From Metallyticus violacea (lineage: Eukaryota > Arthropoda > Insecta > Mantodea > Metallyticidae), in assembly GCA_030762175.1 (NCBI GenBank), contig CM060833.1, positions 6,451,001 to 6,515,000 on the forward strand: a stretch of 64,000 nucleotides of DNA, written 5' to 3'. Position 1 is the stretch's first letter. Every line of letters begins with the position of its first letter. A program made the translations under genes and the position numbers. The notes beneath the pieces are model-generated. The model ran no database searches. It worked only from the letters and a program-made list of their open reading frames with translations, and was not told where the DNA came from. Below, piece after piece: positions 23,331 through 34,879 of this stretch.

Positions 23331-23739
23331 TGAATATTATTTTTAGGGAGTTTAAAATATTAATCCAGGAATGTGAGAAATATATTGAAGTAAAGGGAGA
23401 AGTCAGTGTTGCTTTTCTCCACAGCGCGAGGTTTTTCCTATGAGCGAGCCCTCATTCGTGGAGGTGGTACCAACCCTGCTTGCTTACTTGTTGACTTTGC
23501 TGCCTGTTGCAGTCGTAGCACAGCTATTCCCGGGGGTGTGTTGTGTTGTTCATTTCTTTATTTGACTATATACACAAAGTGTTTACAACGGCACAGCGTG
23601 TCTTTGTGTACGATTCATATGTGTTAACTCGGCCGTGAAAGATCACAGATCCAATTTTTTTAAGCGAACAGTTGATTCTGTTACTTATGTGAATAGCATA
23701 CTAATCCCACGTTTTCAGAGAATTAACCGACAGGGAGCG
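23331..23739. other. No gene recognised
   Basis: A 73-codon frame (23406-23627) lacks recognisable motifs. Confidence 0.3.
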
Positions 23740-24000
23740 TGATCATGCATTTTTTCTACAGGATTCTGCCACTGCTCACACTGCGAATAATTCCATGAGA
23801 GTAATTCACAATGCGTTTTCACAAGACAGAGTTATTAGTAGGGATTTGTGACTCCCTCAGTTTCTCCAATTTAACAGCCTGTTGTTATTATCTCTGGGGT
23901 AAATTAAAAAATGCTGTGCACACCATACAAAAACTCAAAGATAATATTCATCAGGAATTGTCCAGATTTCTGAAAATGAACTACAGCGAATGATGAATAA
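23740..24000 (+). pseudogene. ITm transposase C-terminal fragment, non-mariner type
   Basis: The + strand reads FFLQDSATAHTANNSMRVIH (second catalytic Asp, codon 23762-23764), VISRDL, a stop near 23848, then LWGKLKNAVHTIQKLKDNIH in other frames to 23993. The QDSATAHTANNS...LWG.LKN pattern resembles the Tc1/mariner-superfamily branch that also includes dd41D, and differs from DD34D mariners. The segment bearing the third acidic residue is decayed. Confidence 0.65.
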
Positions 24001-25019
24001 TCTCCTGAACTGATGTCAAAAATGTGTGGAGAATTAGGGTGGGCAGTTTCAACATCTCATTTGATGATTTGGTAAGTAAAGAACCTCTTAAATTGGTTTG
24101 TATAATTGGTTCGTTTTATTGTTTTACTCTAACCGCTAATCACCAAAACCTATCTGGCCGGATAGCCGGCTAACTAGCGATGCGCTCGCCTACAGTCCAA
24201 ACACTCCGGAGGAAAACAAAAGTGATCGCACGGACTTAATGTGAAAGCATTTGGAAATCAAACATTTACCCTAATTTCAAGAACTGAAAGATGGACGTTC
24301 ACTGTCACCCTTAAGCCTAACTGCCAAGAGTTGTCTCGCCATATGACCTGGTGATACAGCTGTTGAACATCATTTATCTCAACCGCTAATCAAGGCACAG
24401 GAGTGCCGACTATAAAAACACTTGTTGATAAAATCCAAAGTTTCAAACACAGAAATAAAAATGGATGAAACAATTATGAGACATTTGCCCAAATGATCTG
24501 CAATGATCATCAGTAGAATTTTAAAAGTTGATAAACTAACTTGAGCCAACGTTTACGGGGGCATTTGAAAGAATCGAAAAGCATTCGTCCCACCTCTGCC
24601 TTATACCGTGTGACCGGGTATCGACTCTGGGACTCACGCTGCAATGATTTACGGCTACCGCACGCGTGACAAATGTTTCGCAATAAGGTCTCTGGGTATT
24701 TCCGTCTGCAAACACAAGATGCCGACACCACTTCAATTAGCACGGCATGAATTATGTATTATCGCCATTTGCAAAGTGCTTCAAAGAATTCCAAACGTTA
24801 CGCACGCGTTCTGAGAACCGGCGCTGATACTTACATACGGATTTGATTGACATCGAACTCTACACATGGGTGGCTTCAGGCGGCCGTGAAATGTGAATAG
24901 AAACATTACCGTAGTTAATTGTGCGTTACGAAGTATGTGAGTTGAGCACTGGATGATGGTTGTACTATAAGGAATTATCATAATTTCTTTTGACAACATA
25001 TACCGCATTACGTCAATCT
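24001..25019. other. No gene recognised
   Basis: About 1 kb. Antiparallel frames at 24510-24743 (minus, 77 and 66 codons) show no known motif. A tRNA-like A-box string (TAGCCGGCTAACTAGCGATG, about 24162-24181) occurs without a B box. Confidence 0.35.
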
Positions 25020-25520
25020 AATGCGCTATTGAATGTAATGCGCACCCCAAATTTGACACTTAAAATCATAAATAAAAAAAAATGTTCAATATCATCTCAA
25101 AGATAAGCCCCTTCGCTTCATAAAACGGACAGTAAATGGACTCTTGTTACATCTTGGATCACGTAGGACAAAATCCATCACTTGTGCTGTTGCCAGGACA
25201 GTTGGTGTAGGTCAAAGAAGAAAAAATTATTTCTTATGGTGTCACTAGTCACAGGTTGCCCATTCTTATGCCCCCATGTACAAATTCCAAAACTTTTCCT
25301 TCAATGTCAGGATATGTTCCTTTGCGAGGACCAGTGGATTTCATCCTATTAGCTTTAGTTACAAATAATGTCAATTTCTGTTGCCGCCACAAGCGAACGT
25401 TGCTCTCAGCTGCATTGAACTCTAATCCTGACTTTCTGTTAGCATTTTGTTCAGCATAAAGAATTACTTCACGCTTGAAAGTATCATAAAATGTTCTTCT
25501 CTGTTTGCCCGCCATTTCGT
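25020..25520 (-). pseudogene. pogo/CENP-B-type transposase N-terminal domain
   Basis: A minus-strand frame from ATG at 25515 to 25249 (88 codons) reads RRTFYDTFKREVILYAEQNA, ...NVRLWRQQKLTLF, then KGTYPDIEGKVLEFV. The first block is a helix-turn-helix of the pogo/Tigger/jerky type, and YPDIEGKVLEFV matches the start of the second CENP-B-like domain. The rest of the transposase (DDE domain) is missing. GTAATGCGCACC near 25038 may be an element end, but I could not pair it with a second TIR. It could instead be a domesticated fragment, though nothing supports that here. Confidence 0.65.
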
Positions 25521-25599
25521 GATTACCTACTGTCCAAACGCTCTATGCAATAATACAACAATAATGTAACGAAGTCGAGAATTGCAGCAATACGTTATG

Positions 25600-26250
25600 A
25601 CATAACATTTGAGAGAAGTTACCGGCCTAAGTGCAACTACTGCATTTACTCATCGTCAAATTTTGATGATCTTTCTTGTAGTTCAATGCAATGTATCTGT
25701 CATTCAAACACTTGCTGGAAATCATTATCTTGACAGATCCTTCAAAATTACCTCCGCACCCTTCGCTACAGTTTCTGATGTTGGAAAACACCTCCCACGA
25801 AGGTTTTCTCCAATTTGAGGACAAACTAAAGTCACACAGAGCTAAATTTGGGCAGAGGGACACACCACGTTGGTTTTTGTGAGATGTCAGCTTGGCAGTC
25901 ATGCATTATCGTGGTGCAGTGTCCAACTTTTTCCGTGTGACACGGCCCTGCAGAGTTTTCAGGACATCTCTGAAGCATGGCACAGTTGCGTGTGCTCATA
26001 AACCGTTTCTTGAATGTCGAAAAATGAGATAACCATAACATTCCAATTAGAAACAATCAATTTATGCCCTTCTTCTACCAGTGATTATCTTTTAAAGACA
26101 CTCCGCATTTTCCTGTAACATCATCTTCAACTGCTTGTAAACCTGCACGAAAACGTTCTTTTGTTGGGAAATCAGCAGTCTCAACAGCACAAACACGTCT
26201 CATATCAAAGTGTGGGTGACACCAGTAAAATGTTCAGAATTTCTGAAAGG
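25600..26250 (-). pseudogene. marF copy 2: decayed mariner transposase
   Basis: Same family as 9070-9700. Minus-strand order: a VEDDVTG-like region near 26110-26140 (long identical stretch with copy 1), then CHDNA-like codons near 25900, SHKNQRGVSLCPNLALCDFS near 25860-25800 (degenerate SPDLAPCDF) and the helical tail to 25740. Frames are broken. No TIRs recognised. Confidence 0.6.
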
Positions 26251-27668
26251 GTTCTTAACGTTACTCAACGATCCTGTCTCATAATGAAAGCAGGGGTGTT
26301 AATATTTTCATCAAAAACTCCGTAGTCATGACCTTTTCAGCACATGATGATGTTTTTGCTTTTTGGAGGACAGGTTCTGACTTGCGTGCAGGGGCGGTCG
26401 GCTGCTCTAAATTAAACATTTCTGGTTACTCCAAAAATGTTTAATTTTCCAAAACTATAGCTTGATGTGTTTTAATGAGTAAAATATTCGCTCATTGTCT
26501 GTAGAAGACCTTGCTTGCAGCCGCGGTGCTGAAACGTCATCTCTCGTCAAGTGTTTTTGCCTCGAGTTGATTTGCAAGGCGGGATTCACAGACTTGTTTT
26601 TACTGATTATATAGAAAATGATTTTGCCAATACATTGCAGAACCTGAGCAGCAATAAAATTAAGAAAAATAGACGTCTTTGCAAGAAATAAAACTGACAC
26701 ACAAAATTCTGCGGTTGCAATGGCGAACTGAACTGCATCCAGCCTACGCACCACATTTAGTCCTCTCCGACCTTCTTCTTTTTCCATATTTCATGACGAA
26801 AATAGTAAAGTAATGTGCTGTTTTGCAGACCTTGATAAATCATCCTATAAATAAGATTTAGTGGCTCTGGAATACCTCTGAGCAAATTGTATGAAGCTAA
26901 GAGAATAAATAAATTGATTTAAGTTCAAATAAACTTTAATTTTCCTTTTTTAATTACCTTAATGGTCTTCTCTAACACATGACATGCACTCAAGACAACG
27001 TGGATAAAATTTATTATTTGATTAAAAAATTTAAACGTTGTTTTTGCAAGAGCAATACGCGATTTAGTGTTATATTATAACAAAAGAAAGAGTACTTAAT
27101 TTAAAACGCCTATCATTCCGTCATGGCCTCATAAATTTACTTCTGATATAAAAAGTAACGTAGATATCAGGATGTTCTACGGCCCACAATGTAATAATTG
27201 CTTAACCGTTAAAGTTCAAAGAGTAGAAACGGGGGGAGGGCATGATTATGACGCCCTTGCTTGTTAAAGGAAATGTCTATAAGGTCGGGCGTGTTTTAAT
27301 GTTCTGATCTTATACGGCACCTGTTATAATTCCGTTAATGCGTATAATTGTTGACTTTATTGTATGAAACGGAAACAGGCCACAAAGGTCATCATCCCTT
27401 TTTGCACAAGGCTGCGCAAGTGCCCGTTTCCTGTCTTCTCGCCACAGACAGATGTCCATTTAACAGGACGACCCGTGAGCAGGAAATGGCCGCCAGTAAT
27501 CACAGAACTGTTAACCTCGAACCCTCATGAACTTGCCCGATTATTTTGTCCGTTTGAAGATCTTAACTGGAAATACCATCCGGAATTCCTGTTGTCTTAT
27601 TCGTACACGCCCATGAATATTAAATGCAAACAATTCCAGGACAAGAAATTATCTCGCCTTTGGAATTA
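26251..27668. other. No gene recognised, 1.4 kb
   Basis: Holds a minus-strand frame of 110 codons at 26455-26787 with a hydrophobic middle (VSVLFLAKTSIFLNFIAAQV), and a + frame of 101 codons at 27364-27669. Neither shows family motifs or clear splice sites. 26800-27150 is very AT-rich. Confidence 0.35.
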
Positions 27669-27920
27669 GTCAAATGGGGCATATTACAGCTGTTTTTTTT
27701 TTAAAGTAAAACTAATTTAGTTTGTTATTGAATTTTATTTTTATATTTTTCAGTTTGAGAACCAAGAAGGTAGCGCACCTTGCACATATTACAGTGCTGT
27801 CATATACTTAACACTGCAATTACTGTTCTAAATGAGTCTTTTTTAAGATACATGTTTTAACTTCGTTTCTACATCAGCACTAATTCGTTCAGATGTATAA
27901 ATAAATGTGCCCCATTTGAC
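27669..27920. mobile_element. MITE copy 2, TIR GTCAAATGGGGCA, TA duplication
   Basis: A 252-bp element with perfect 13-bp inverted ends and TA on both sides (27667-27668 and 27921-27922). No coding capacity. The TA duplication suggests mobilisation by a Tc1/mariner-type transposase. Its TIR differs from those of marA, marC, marD and dd41D in this window, so the supplier is not visible here. Confidence 0.85.
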
Positions 27921-28133
27921 TATACGCTGTTTACATATTTGACTCTATGTCATTTACCCCCATATTTTTTCTGTATTTAATAATAGTTAACAGTAATTAA
28001 GAATTTGACGCGTTCCTAATACTAATAGGTGGAATTTGTTAAAAATCTTAGAGAAAAACAAGTTTTTATTTTAACGCATAAAAATATTGAAAATTCCCTA
28101 TTTTCATATATAACTTTTCAATATGAGAGGGAA

Positions 28134-28385
28134 CAGCCATGGGTGGCCGAGGTTGTTAAGGCGCGGACTTGGAGCGGGAGGTCTGGGGTTCGAATACCGC
28201 CAGAACCGCCCTCCCTGACTGAGGTTTTTACCAGGTTTTTCTCAGTCCTCATAAATGGCAAATGGCGGGCAGGTGCCCTAAACTTAGGCCTAGAACGCTT
28301 CCCTAATAAATAAAAAAAAAAAAAAAAAAAAACTTTCCCACTTTATCATTTCCGCCTATGGCGCCTCAGTAGCTAAAACAAAATA
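28134..28385 (+). repeat. SINE-B copy 2
   Basis: GCCATGGGTGGCCGAGG head and B box GGGTTCGAATACC. The body runs through CTGACTGAGG and the CTAAACTTAGGCCTAGAACG box. A 20-base A run interrupts it near 28311-28331, and the 3' part ends GGCGCCTCAGTAGCTAAAAC. Confidence 0.88.
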
Positions 28386-28449
28386 CTACTAAGTAAATGC
28401 CTTCTTTTATTATACTTATGTCCTCGGAGATTACATAGTTCGTTAGTCT

Positions 28450-28749
28450 TTTTTTTTTTATTGGTTTATTTATGGACGCTCTTTAACATCTCGGGTCATC
28501 AACGTCCCATTCAACTTTGGGCGTGAAACGGCCGACAAATTTTGCTCAGAGGCCTCTTCTTTCAGGCTTGAGGTTCTTTTTCGTGCTGTAAATGTATGAC
28601 ATGGGACCCACGGCTTTACTTCCCTTCTGAAGGAAGCCATACTTACGATTTTTACGCCCGAAAAAAATCCATCGGTCCTGGCCGGGTTCGAACCCGCGTT
28701 CTTGGGTGTAGAAAGCCAGTATGGTAACCACTACACCACCAGGACCGAC
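28450..28749 (-). repeat. SINE-A copy 5, with 13-bp target duplication
   Basis: Full-length minus-strand SINE-A. The head has the complement of GGTTCGAACCC (B box) and of TGGTGTAGTGG (A box). AGTTCGTTAGTCT is repeated exactly at 28437-28449 and 28750-28762. It lies 60 bp downstream of a SINE-B in opposite orientation. Confidence 0.93.
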
Positions 28750-28762
28750 AGTTCGTTAGTCT

Positions 28763-29367
28763 ATTGCTATTGTTTGCGAACATGCATTTACTGCAATCTA
28801 ACTGAAAAAGTTGAACTGTCGCTAATTTCAGGAAACTCTTGTAATGTAATTATACAGAACGTTAATGAATTACAGCAAAATAATTTCAGAGAGTAGAGAT
28901 GTCACATATTCTCTTCAAATTTCGAAGCTATGGCTATAAGTTTCTAAAGTGCCACTGACTAATGAAGATTTTCCTTGAAAGAATAACACAAGATAACGAA
29001 GGTGATTTCTGAACGTATCACTCTGGCCGTAGTTATGACATTACCTTGCGAGGAGATAGTCATTTGTTAATAGATGTTCAGTGTCGCACTGTCAAATAAT
29101 TAGTTCGAGATTTGAGGGGTTTTATTGCACTAAATCTTGAAATATCGATTTCCCGATTGACGTTTCTACGCTCGAAAGGCAGTTTTAAAGACATTCCAAA
29201 CTAATTTTTCACCCGGCTAGACTTTAACACCGCGTTATCAACATCTGTTTAACACCATAAAACTGCGTTTGTTTAGTTGTGGACCATACATTGCCAATCT
29301 CAAATTGCTTATATACGACATCTCTACACTCTCTGAAAATATTTCGGTTTAGTTCATTAACTCTCTG
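28763..29367. other. No gene recognised
   Basis: AT-rich; no frame or repeat family seen. Confidence 0.35.
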
Positions 29368-29991
29368 TTATCGTTTGAACAGTGGAAAGTAATTTTAAAG
29401 TGGTACTGGAAAACCGAAAATGTGCAAGTTCAAAGGCAATGGAGACGTGTGTACAGAACAAAACCGCCAACGCGAGTAACAATTGCACGCATTCGAGACA
29501 AATTTGAAACTCATGGTACCGTATGGGATGTTCACAAGATCTGCCAACAGGGTGGTGCATCACCACATTATCGCCGAGATGTATGTGCGTACCTTGATGA
29601 CAATCTTCCAAGGCACTGAATAGGACGAAGAGGTTTGATTGAGTTTCCACCGCGTTCTCCGGATCTAATTCCGTTGGACTTCTACCTATGGGGAACTCTT
29701 AAGGATGTTGTGTACCGTAGAAAACCAGCTACACTGACAGCACTTCGGGAAGAAATTGAAACGACGTGTGCTGCAATCGCTGAGGACACTTTCGCAAACG
29801 TTGGTCAATCAGTAGTTCAACGTACTCAGAAGTGTATCGATGCCGATGGTGGGCATTTTGAGCAACTGATGTTACTGTAAAAGTGTAAAATGATTAGTGC
29901 TCATCATTTTCTCTTTGTGTGAATTCAGTTTTGTTATGTTAACACAGTTTTAACTTTGCTTGAAGTGTGAATACATCTTTTGGCATCCTTT
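29368..29991 (+). mobile_element. dd41D copy 3: separately deleted derivative
   Basis: The 5' end is truncated just after the start codon (begins TTATCGTTTGAACAG). The N-terminal DNA-binding region (WYWKTENVQVQRQWRRVYRT, ARIRDKFETHG) is joined near 29540 to GGASPHYRRDVCAYLDDN, just downstream of the second catalytic Asp. The C-terminal part (29635-29880, 81 codons) is intact and reads [20 protein letters not shown] to a natural end with FEQLMLL. The 3' end is TTTTGGCATCCTTTGC near 29991. The deletion removes the first catalytic block and has a different junction from copies 1 and 4. Confidence 0.88.
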
Positions 29992-31859
29992 GCATATATT
30001 ATGGTTTTCAGAACGCACAAAATATACGATGAATTAATTGATTAGCTATATAAATTTTCTTCTCAGACAGGAAAAATAAAAATGAATATGGTAATATTTT
30101 TATTTGGTCAACAGTATAAATTCTGCAACGTGTGGAACATTACGATATTGCAGTATAAATCAAAATATTATACCAGGGGTTCCTCCTGCGCCGTATTTTA
30201 AATGAAGGTACATTTCCCTGCAGTACAAAGATATGAAACTTTGGAGTGAACGCGGTATTATCAATTTACTGTAGGTAAGTCGATCTTTATTTAAAATGCT
30301 GTGCAGGAACCCCACCTGCTTAGTTTTCAAAAAAGCTAAAGTCTATACAGAAAGTTGATAGTGTATATTATATAAGCACAACATTTTAAAGAAATTTTCT
30401 TGAAAACTGCAAAATTTGAACTTCACCTAATCCAGTTCTACTTTCTCTGAAAATTCTTGTTCAGTAATTCTACGTTACGTAAAAACAATATTTGCACAAC
30501 TTTTTACTACCACACTACCCAGAAGCTGTTCTTCACATAATATGAGTAAACCAGCCGACGATGACTCAGCAAGTTTCACAACCAGTTGGCCATCACACAT
30601 TCGCGACGACTACGTCACCAGTACGTCATAATTATCAAGGTAGTATGCGTGACTGTCCGAGAGAGCCGCGTGTGTTATCAGAATAAGAGATAGCTTTATG
30701 TAGTTTCGGGGGTCTTGAGTTTTAATTATTACGAATCTGCGGTAACTGGTTGTCAAGCGGTTGCCTTAGTAACTTAGGGATCGCCTGGTGCTGAAGTTAA
30801 TTCATTTGTCAGCCGTTCTGACTTAGAAACTGCGTGTTAGTTTGCGAATGAGTGCAGAGAAAAAAAAATTGACTATCGTTCTTGCACTTCTTACCTTTTA
30901 AATAGGATAGTAATAGAAATATGAAAAGAAAAAAGAAGGAAAATTTTTTTTAGTTCTTATTTACTTTTTTTTATCGTGTCATTATGAAAAAAAAAATTGT
31001 ACAATCTTCTTTGCCTATGTCAACACTCTTTATAATTATGACGCAATAGTGTCGCCAAGTGGTACAGCGCCCGACTGAAATTATTTTTCTTTCCCTTTTG
31101 TATCCTTAGTTTTTGTTATCCCATGTTAATTTGTACCATCTTTAGTTATCTTCGTTGTTTGTATTTATAAATTCAAAAATAAATTTTAAGCGTATATTTT
31201 CGAGCAATATGCAGAATTTGCAGCCTTAATAGTTTTACTGAGATATTTATACGCTTTACAGCAATGAAGCTTTAACCGCTACTAAAACATTCCCGCCTCG
31301 GAACACCCAGATAGTCAATACAAGCTTTTGTCTTTCTAAAACAAAGATGTTATTTTGCAGATATCTATGATTCATTGCTCTTCCTAGAAATTACTTGCAA
31401 AACTAACGCCTGCCAACTTATATATTATTAGGAGTAAATTAAAAACACTTAATTTTGAGCATTTCGTATGCACGTTCCTTGGGTATAAAATAAGCTCTTT
31501 TACAGGTCAATCAAAATGAATTTGTGCGGAAATTTTCAAACCTCATCGAGGCCATTTTGAAGGCCTATACTAACTATAGGTTCATCATAACACAGCCCGA
31601 ATGTTAGGCAAAATGCCTTTTCTGTCTTGGTGGAATATTTAGAAGTCAGATAGAAAGGAATATTTACATTTGGGGTCGGCAAGAGCAGTTTTTACTTTTA
31701 ATTTTTTTTTGTTACGTATTTTGGCTCCAGTTGCCTATTTAATGTTTAAAATCTCTTTTTTTCTGCGATTATTTACGCATTTAAGCAAAGAACACAAAGC
31801 AATTCAATATATCGAAATGAAAAAGTTATAAAAATTAAATGATATGTTCCCCTCACACT
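29992..31859. other. No gene recognised, 1.9 kb
   Basis: Mostly AT-rich. A less AT-rich patch at 30540-30700 contains CTACGTCACC and GTACGTCATA half-CRE-like strings. T-rich tracts at 30940-31000. No frame over 60 codons and no recognised repeat. Confidence 0.4.
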
Positions 31860-32235
31860 TGTATCTATTGAGAATCTTGTTATACATTTCTTTCCAAGCA
31901 GTCAAAAAATTTCTCCTCAGCCCATTCACTTAATTCTTCAAATAGCAGAACCTCCATTAATGAAAGGAGGACACTGTTACCTCGGGCATACGGATACCAG
32001 GAAATAGAGAGAATGAGGGAAGCACCGTAGTTTTGAATAGTCCTGGCGAATGACCTTGTATTTATCTGCGTGAGATAATTCAAGAAAATTTGTGGTGAGG
32101 GTAGCTTTTCAGCTGCATAAATGTAACAAACAGTTACAAGCGAGAAAGATGAGAGCGGTACAGCTGTGCAGTAAACCGTCCCTACAATGTGTTCAGTTCG
32201 GAAGTAAGAGAGATACTAACCTGATTACCCTGTAA

Positions 32236-32565
32236 ATGCATAAACAGAAAATGAACTCTACCAGAAACCACAGCACTTCATTTGTTCATTCACCAGGACT
32301 ATTCAAAACTACTTTACTTTGTCTTGATCAACATTTCCATGATATCCTGAAAGGTGAATGTTCTGTTGTAACTGGTATGAGTTCTTCCGAAATAGTTTGT
32401 TTTAAATATGCTCCAATCACTTCAGTGGAAGTAGAACGTTCTTTTTCCATTATGAAAAATGTTCTTTCCTACAAGCGGCTGACTATGACAGTTGATATCT
32501 TGAAAAACGTCTTGTTGTTGCTTGTAACAGGAAAAGTAAACTTAAGTACTTTAATTGTGTGGTAA
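32236..32565 (+). pseudogene. hAT transposase C-terminal dimerisation remnant
   Basis: A 109-codon frame. Its second half reads FKYAPITSVEVERSFSIMK then NVLSYKRLTMTVDILKNVLL, which matches the hAT-family C-terminal dimerisation region (a conserved aromatic/Pro-Ser-VERSFS core followed by a helix of the N..K..R form). The catalytic RNase-H-like domain, BED finger and TIRs are not seen. The N-terminal half of the frame is unrelated in look. An isolated hAT relic is the best reading; a domesticated hAT gene exon is possible but unsupported. Confidence 0.7.
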
Positions 32566-32599
32566 AGAAATTATTAAGCATCTTAAATATCTACTTTCA

Positions 32600-33429
32600 T
32601 TAATAGTGAGTGATATAACTCTCTGTTTTCGCGTTTAATTATATTACTGTCAATTTTCAGCATTTTATTTATTTATTTTGCTTGCCTATTTTAACAAAAA
32701 TAAATGCCTGAACTTACAGGAAAATTTATAAGTGTATGTAGAGAAAGATTGTGACATAATCTCCAAAGCAAAATATTGAGTCGGCAACCTTCAATCATAT
32801 TAGCCATATTTCAGGAGCCAAAAAGCATTATGTTGAATAAACATTGCCTATACAATGTTGCTAATACATGAAATCTGTACTGTACTGGAAGAAGTCATCT
32901 TCAAGGACAAATAATGCACGTGCAGGTATCAGCTTGCAGTTAGATTGGGCATGGCTTTGTCAGCGAGTGTATTTTCATTGTGTATAAATTCTGGGCCAAT
33001 TGTTCTTCGTTAGTTATGCCACTGTCTTGAATAATGAGATTTTATGTAGATACATATGTGAAAACAGATTCTTGCAGAGAAGTGGTAACCAATTTGTTGA
33101 GAAACAGGATCTGTCAATGACAAGAAACAGGTTCCGAACCGCCGTTTTCTTACGGAAGAAAAGTCACTTGAAATACAGCTATTTGCTATGCAATGTATTG
33201 CCGCTGAGGGGCATTATTTTCAATGTCTCTTATCACACAAGTTAGTCATCAGTTTTGAACATTGTATATATTATGCTTTCAGTATCCGTCAGGTCTCTTT
33301 TGCACCTTGATGTCCAATACCTGTTGACAATCGCCGAAAAAAAAAAAGGTCGAAATAAATTCTAGGAAGGTCAGAGGATTCAGAGGCCTGCGGGTTGCTG
33401 GCTTACAGGCGTATACATTTCAGAAGCGG
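32600..33429. other. No gene recognised
   Basis: AT-rich. The 81-codon frame at 33000-33245 shows no family motif. Confidence 0.35.
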
Positions 33430-33990
33430 TAACGCGTAAACAAAGCGTTTCGGATGTGGGTGTAAGTTCGTACATATGAGCTGTGTTACTTAAGCAAATT
33501 CCTCAGCAAGTTATATTCATGAAGGTTATTGCAGAGCGCTAGAGTAAAGAAATTGGTGCCGCAAAAGCGAGTTTTAAACTTTGAGTTTCACGTAAACCCC
33601 CACTTGCAAATACCCTGATTTCGCTGATTTTCGGAAATAGTTTTTCTTATTCTATTCCAATGGCATTTGCCGAATTTACTTAAGAAAAAATGAAAATTGC
33701 AGTCGCTAGAACGATTTTCATATTTTTGCTGTAGGTTAATCCTTATTCACAATGATCCAATTTCGATGGTTTTTGAACTCGATGAATCGTTTGTTAATTG
33801 ACCATTATATGCGGATTTTCTTTGAGAAAAAAGAGAAATTGCGGTCACTAGAGCGTTAACAGACATTTGTCATCGTCATTTTGGGGGCCTAGTAAGATCG
33901 ATGAAGGTTTTAAGAAAAGTTTCAAATATCTCTTATCGGCAATAGCTACATTCTTCCGAAATTCGCTTATATAGGCTGCTTGAGAGGTGC
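33430..33990 (+). repeat. R1 dispersed repeat, copy with short array
   Basis: Contains AAATTCCTCAGCAAG and AAGGTTATTGCAGAGCGCTA, then GGTGCCGCAAAAGCGAG and CGTAAACCCCCAC units. The terminal segment GGATTTTCTTTGAGAAAAAA, GAGCGTTAACAGAC and ATCGATGAAGGTTTTAAG ends in ACATTCTTCCGAAATTCGCT. Two tandem units only. Confidence 0.7.
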
Positions 33991-34058
33991 GCTTTCTTGC
34001 AAGCATGTAGGTATACAATTATCTATCGCAGTCATTCATTCTTTGTCATTTGCAAAAC

Positions 34059-34340
34059 ACCGCCACGGGTGGCCGACGTCGTCAAGACGCGGACTACGGA
34101 AGGTCTGGGGTTCGAATCCCGCCAGGACCGTCCTGCCTGACTGAGGTTTTTCCCACGTTTTCCTCAGTCCTCATAAATGCCAAATGCTGGGGAGGTACCC
34201 TAAACTTAGGCCTAGAACGTTTCCTTCCTTAAAATAAAAAATCCTTTCCTAATATTTCATTTCATGTATCATCAGTGTCCATCACCTGTGGTGCATCAGC
34301 AGTAAAAACGGGCATTAAACACCCCCTCCCCCCGCGCAAA
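34059..34340 (+). repeat. SINE-B copy 3
   Basis: Head CCGCCACGGGTGGCCGACG, B box GGGTTCGAATCCC, full body and 3' end GGGCATTAAACACC. TGCAAAAC flanks it at 34051-34058 and 34341-34348, a likely target duplication. Confidence 0.9.
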
Positions 34341-34388
34341 TGCAAAACCCACTGAAAATATAAGCATAACAATTTGATATCACATACT

Positions 34389-34650
34389 TATTTATTTATT
34401 ATCAGCGTCGCATTCAAATCAGGGCGTGAAACGGCCAATAAATTTTGCTCAGAACCTCTTCTTTCAGGCTTGAGGTTCTTTTAGTGCTGTAAATCTACGA
34501 CACGGGACCCACGGCTTTACTTCCCTTCTGAAAGAAGCCATACTTAGGATTTTTACGCCTGAAAAAATACGTCGATCCTGGCCGGGTTTGAAATCACGAT
34601 ATTGGGTGTACGAGGCAAGTGGTTACCACTAAACCCCATGGCTGACCGCG
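34389..34650 (-). repeat. SINE-A copy 6, degenerate
   Basis: Minus strand. Body blocks (GGGCGTGAAACGGCC, GAGGTTCTTTTAGTGC, GACACGGGACCCACGGC) are clear. The A and B boxes have several changes and the 3' end lacks the TTTAACATCTCAGG segment. Confidence 0.85.
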
Positions 34651-34879
34651 AACTGAATTAAATACCTTGGTGGCTATTTGAAATTACCTGTAACCCAAAT
34701 TCTATCTTCTGAACTACAAATCTTTGACAGCCTCGCACAAAAATGGCATTCCTTAGAAAAGGGGAATGCAATCATTGCTGTATCAATGTGGGAGGAAGGT
34801 CTAAATTATTCTATAACAATATCAAGCTATTGTTTCAAATACTTTATTTGATAGAGCTTTCTAAAGCAGAGGTTGTGGT

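Noticed and set aside
26455..26787. 110-codon minus-strand ORF with a hydrophobic stretch
   Set aside because: No family motif and no splice or promoter context; composition is consistent with chance.
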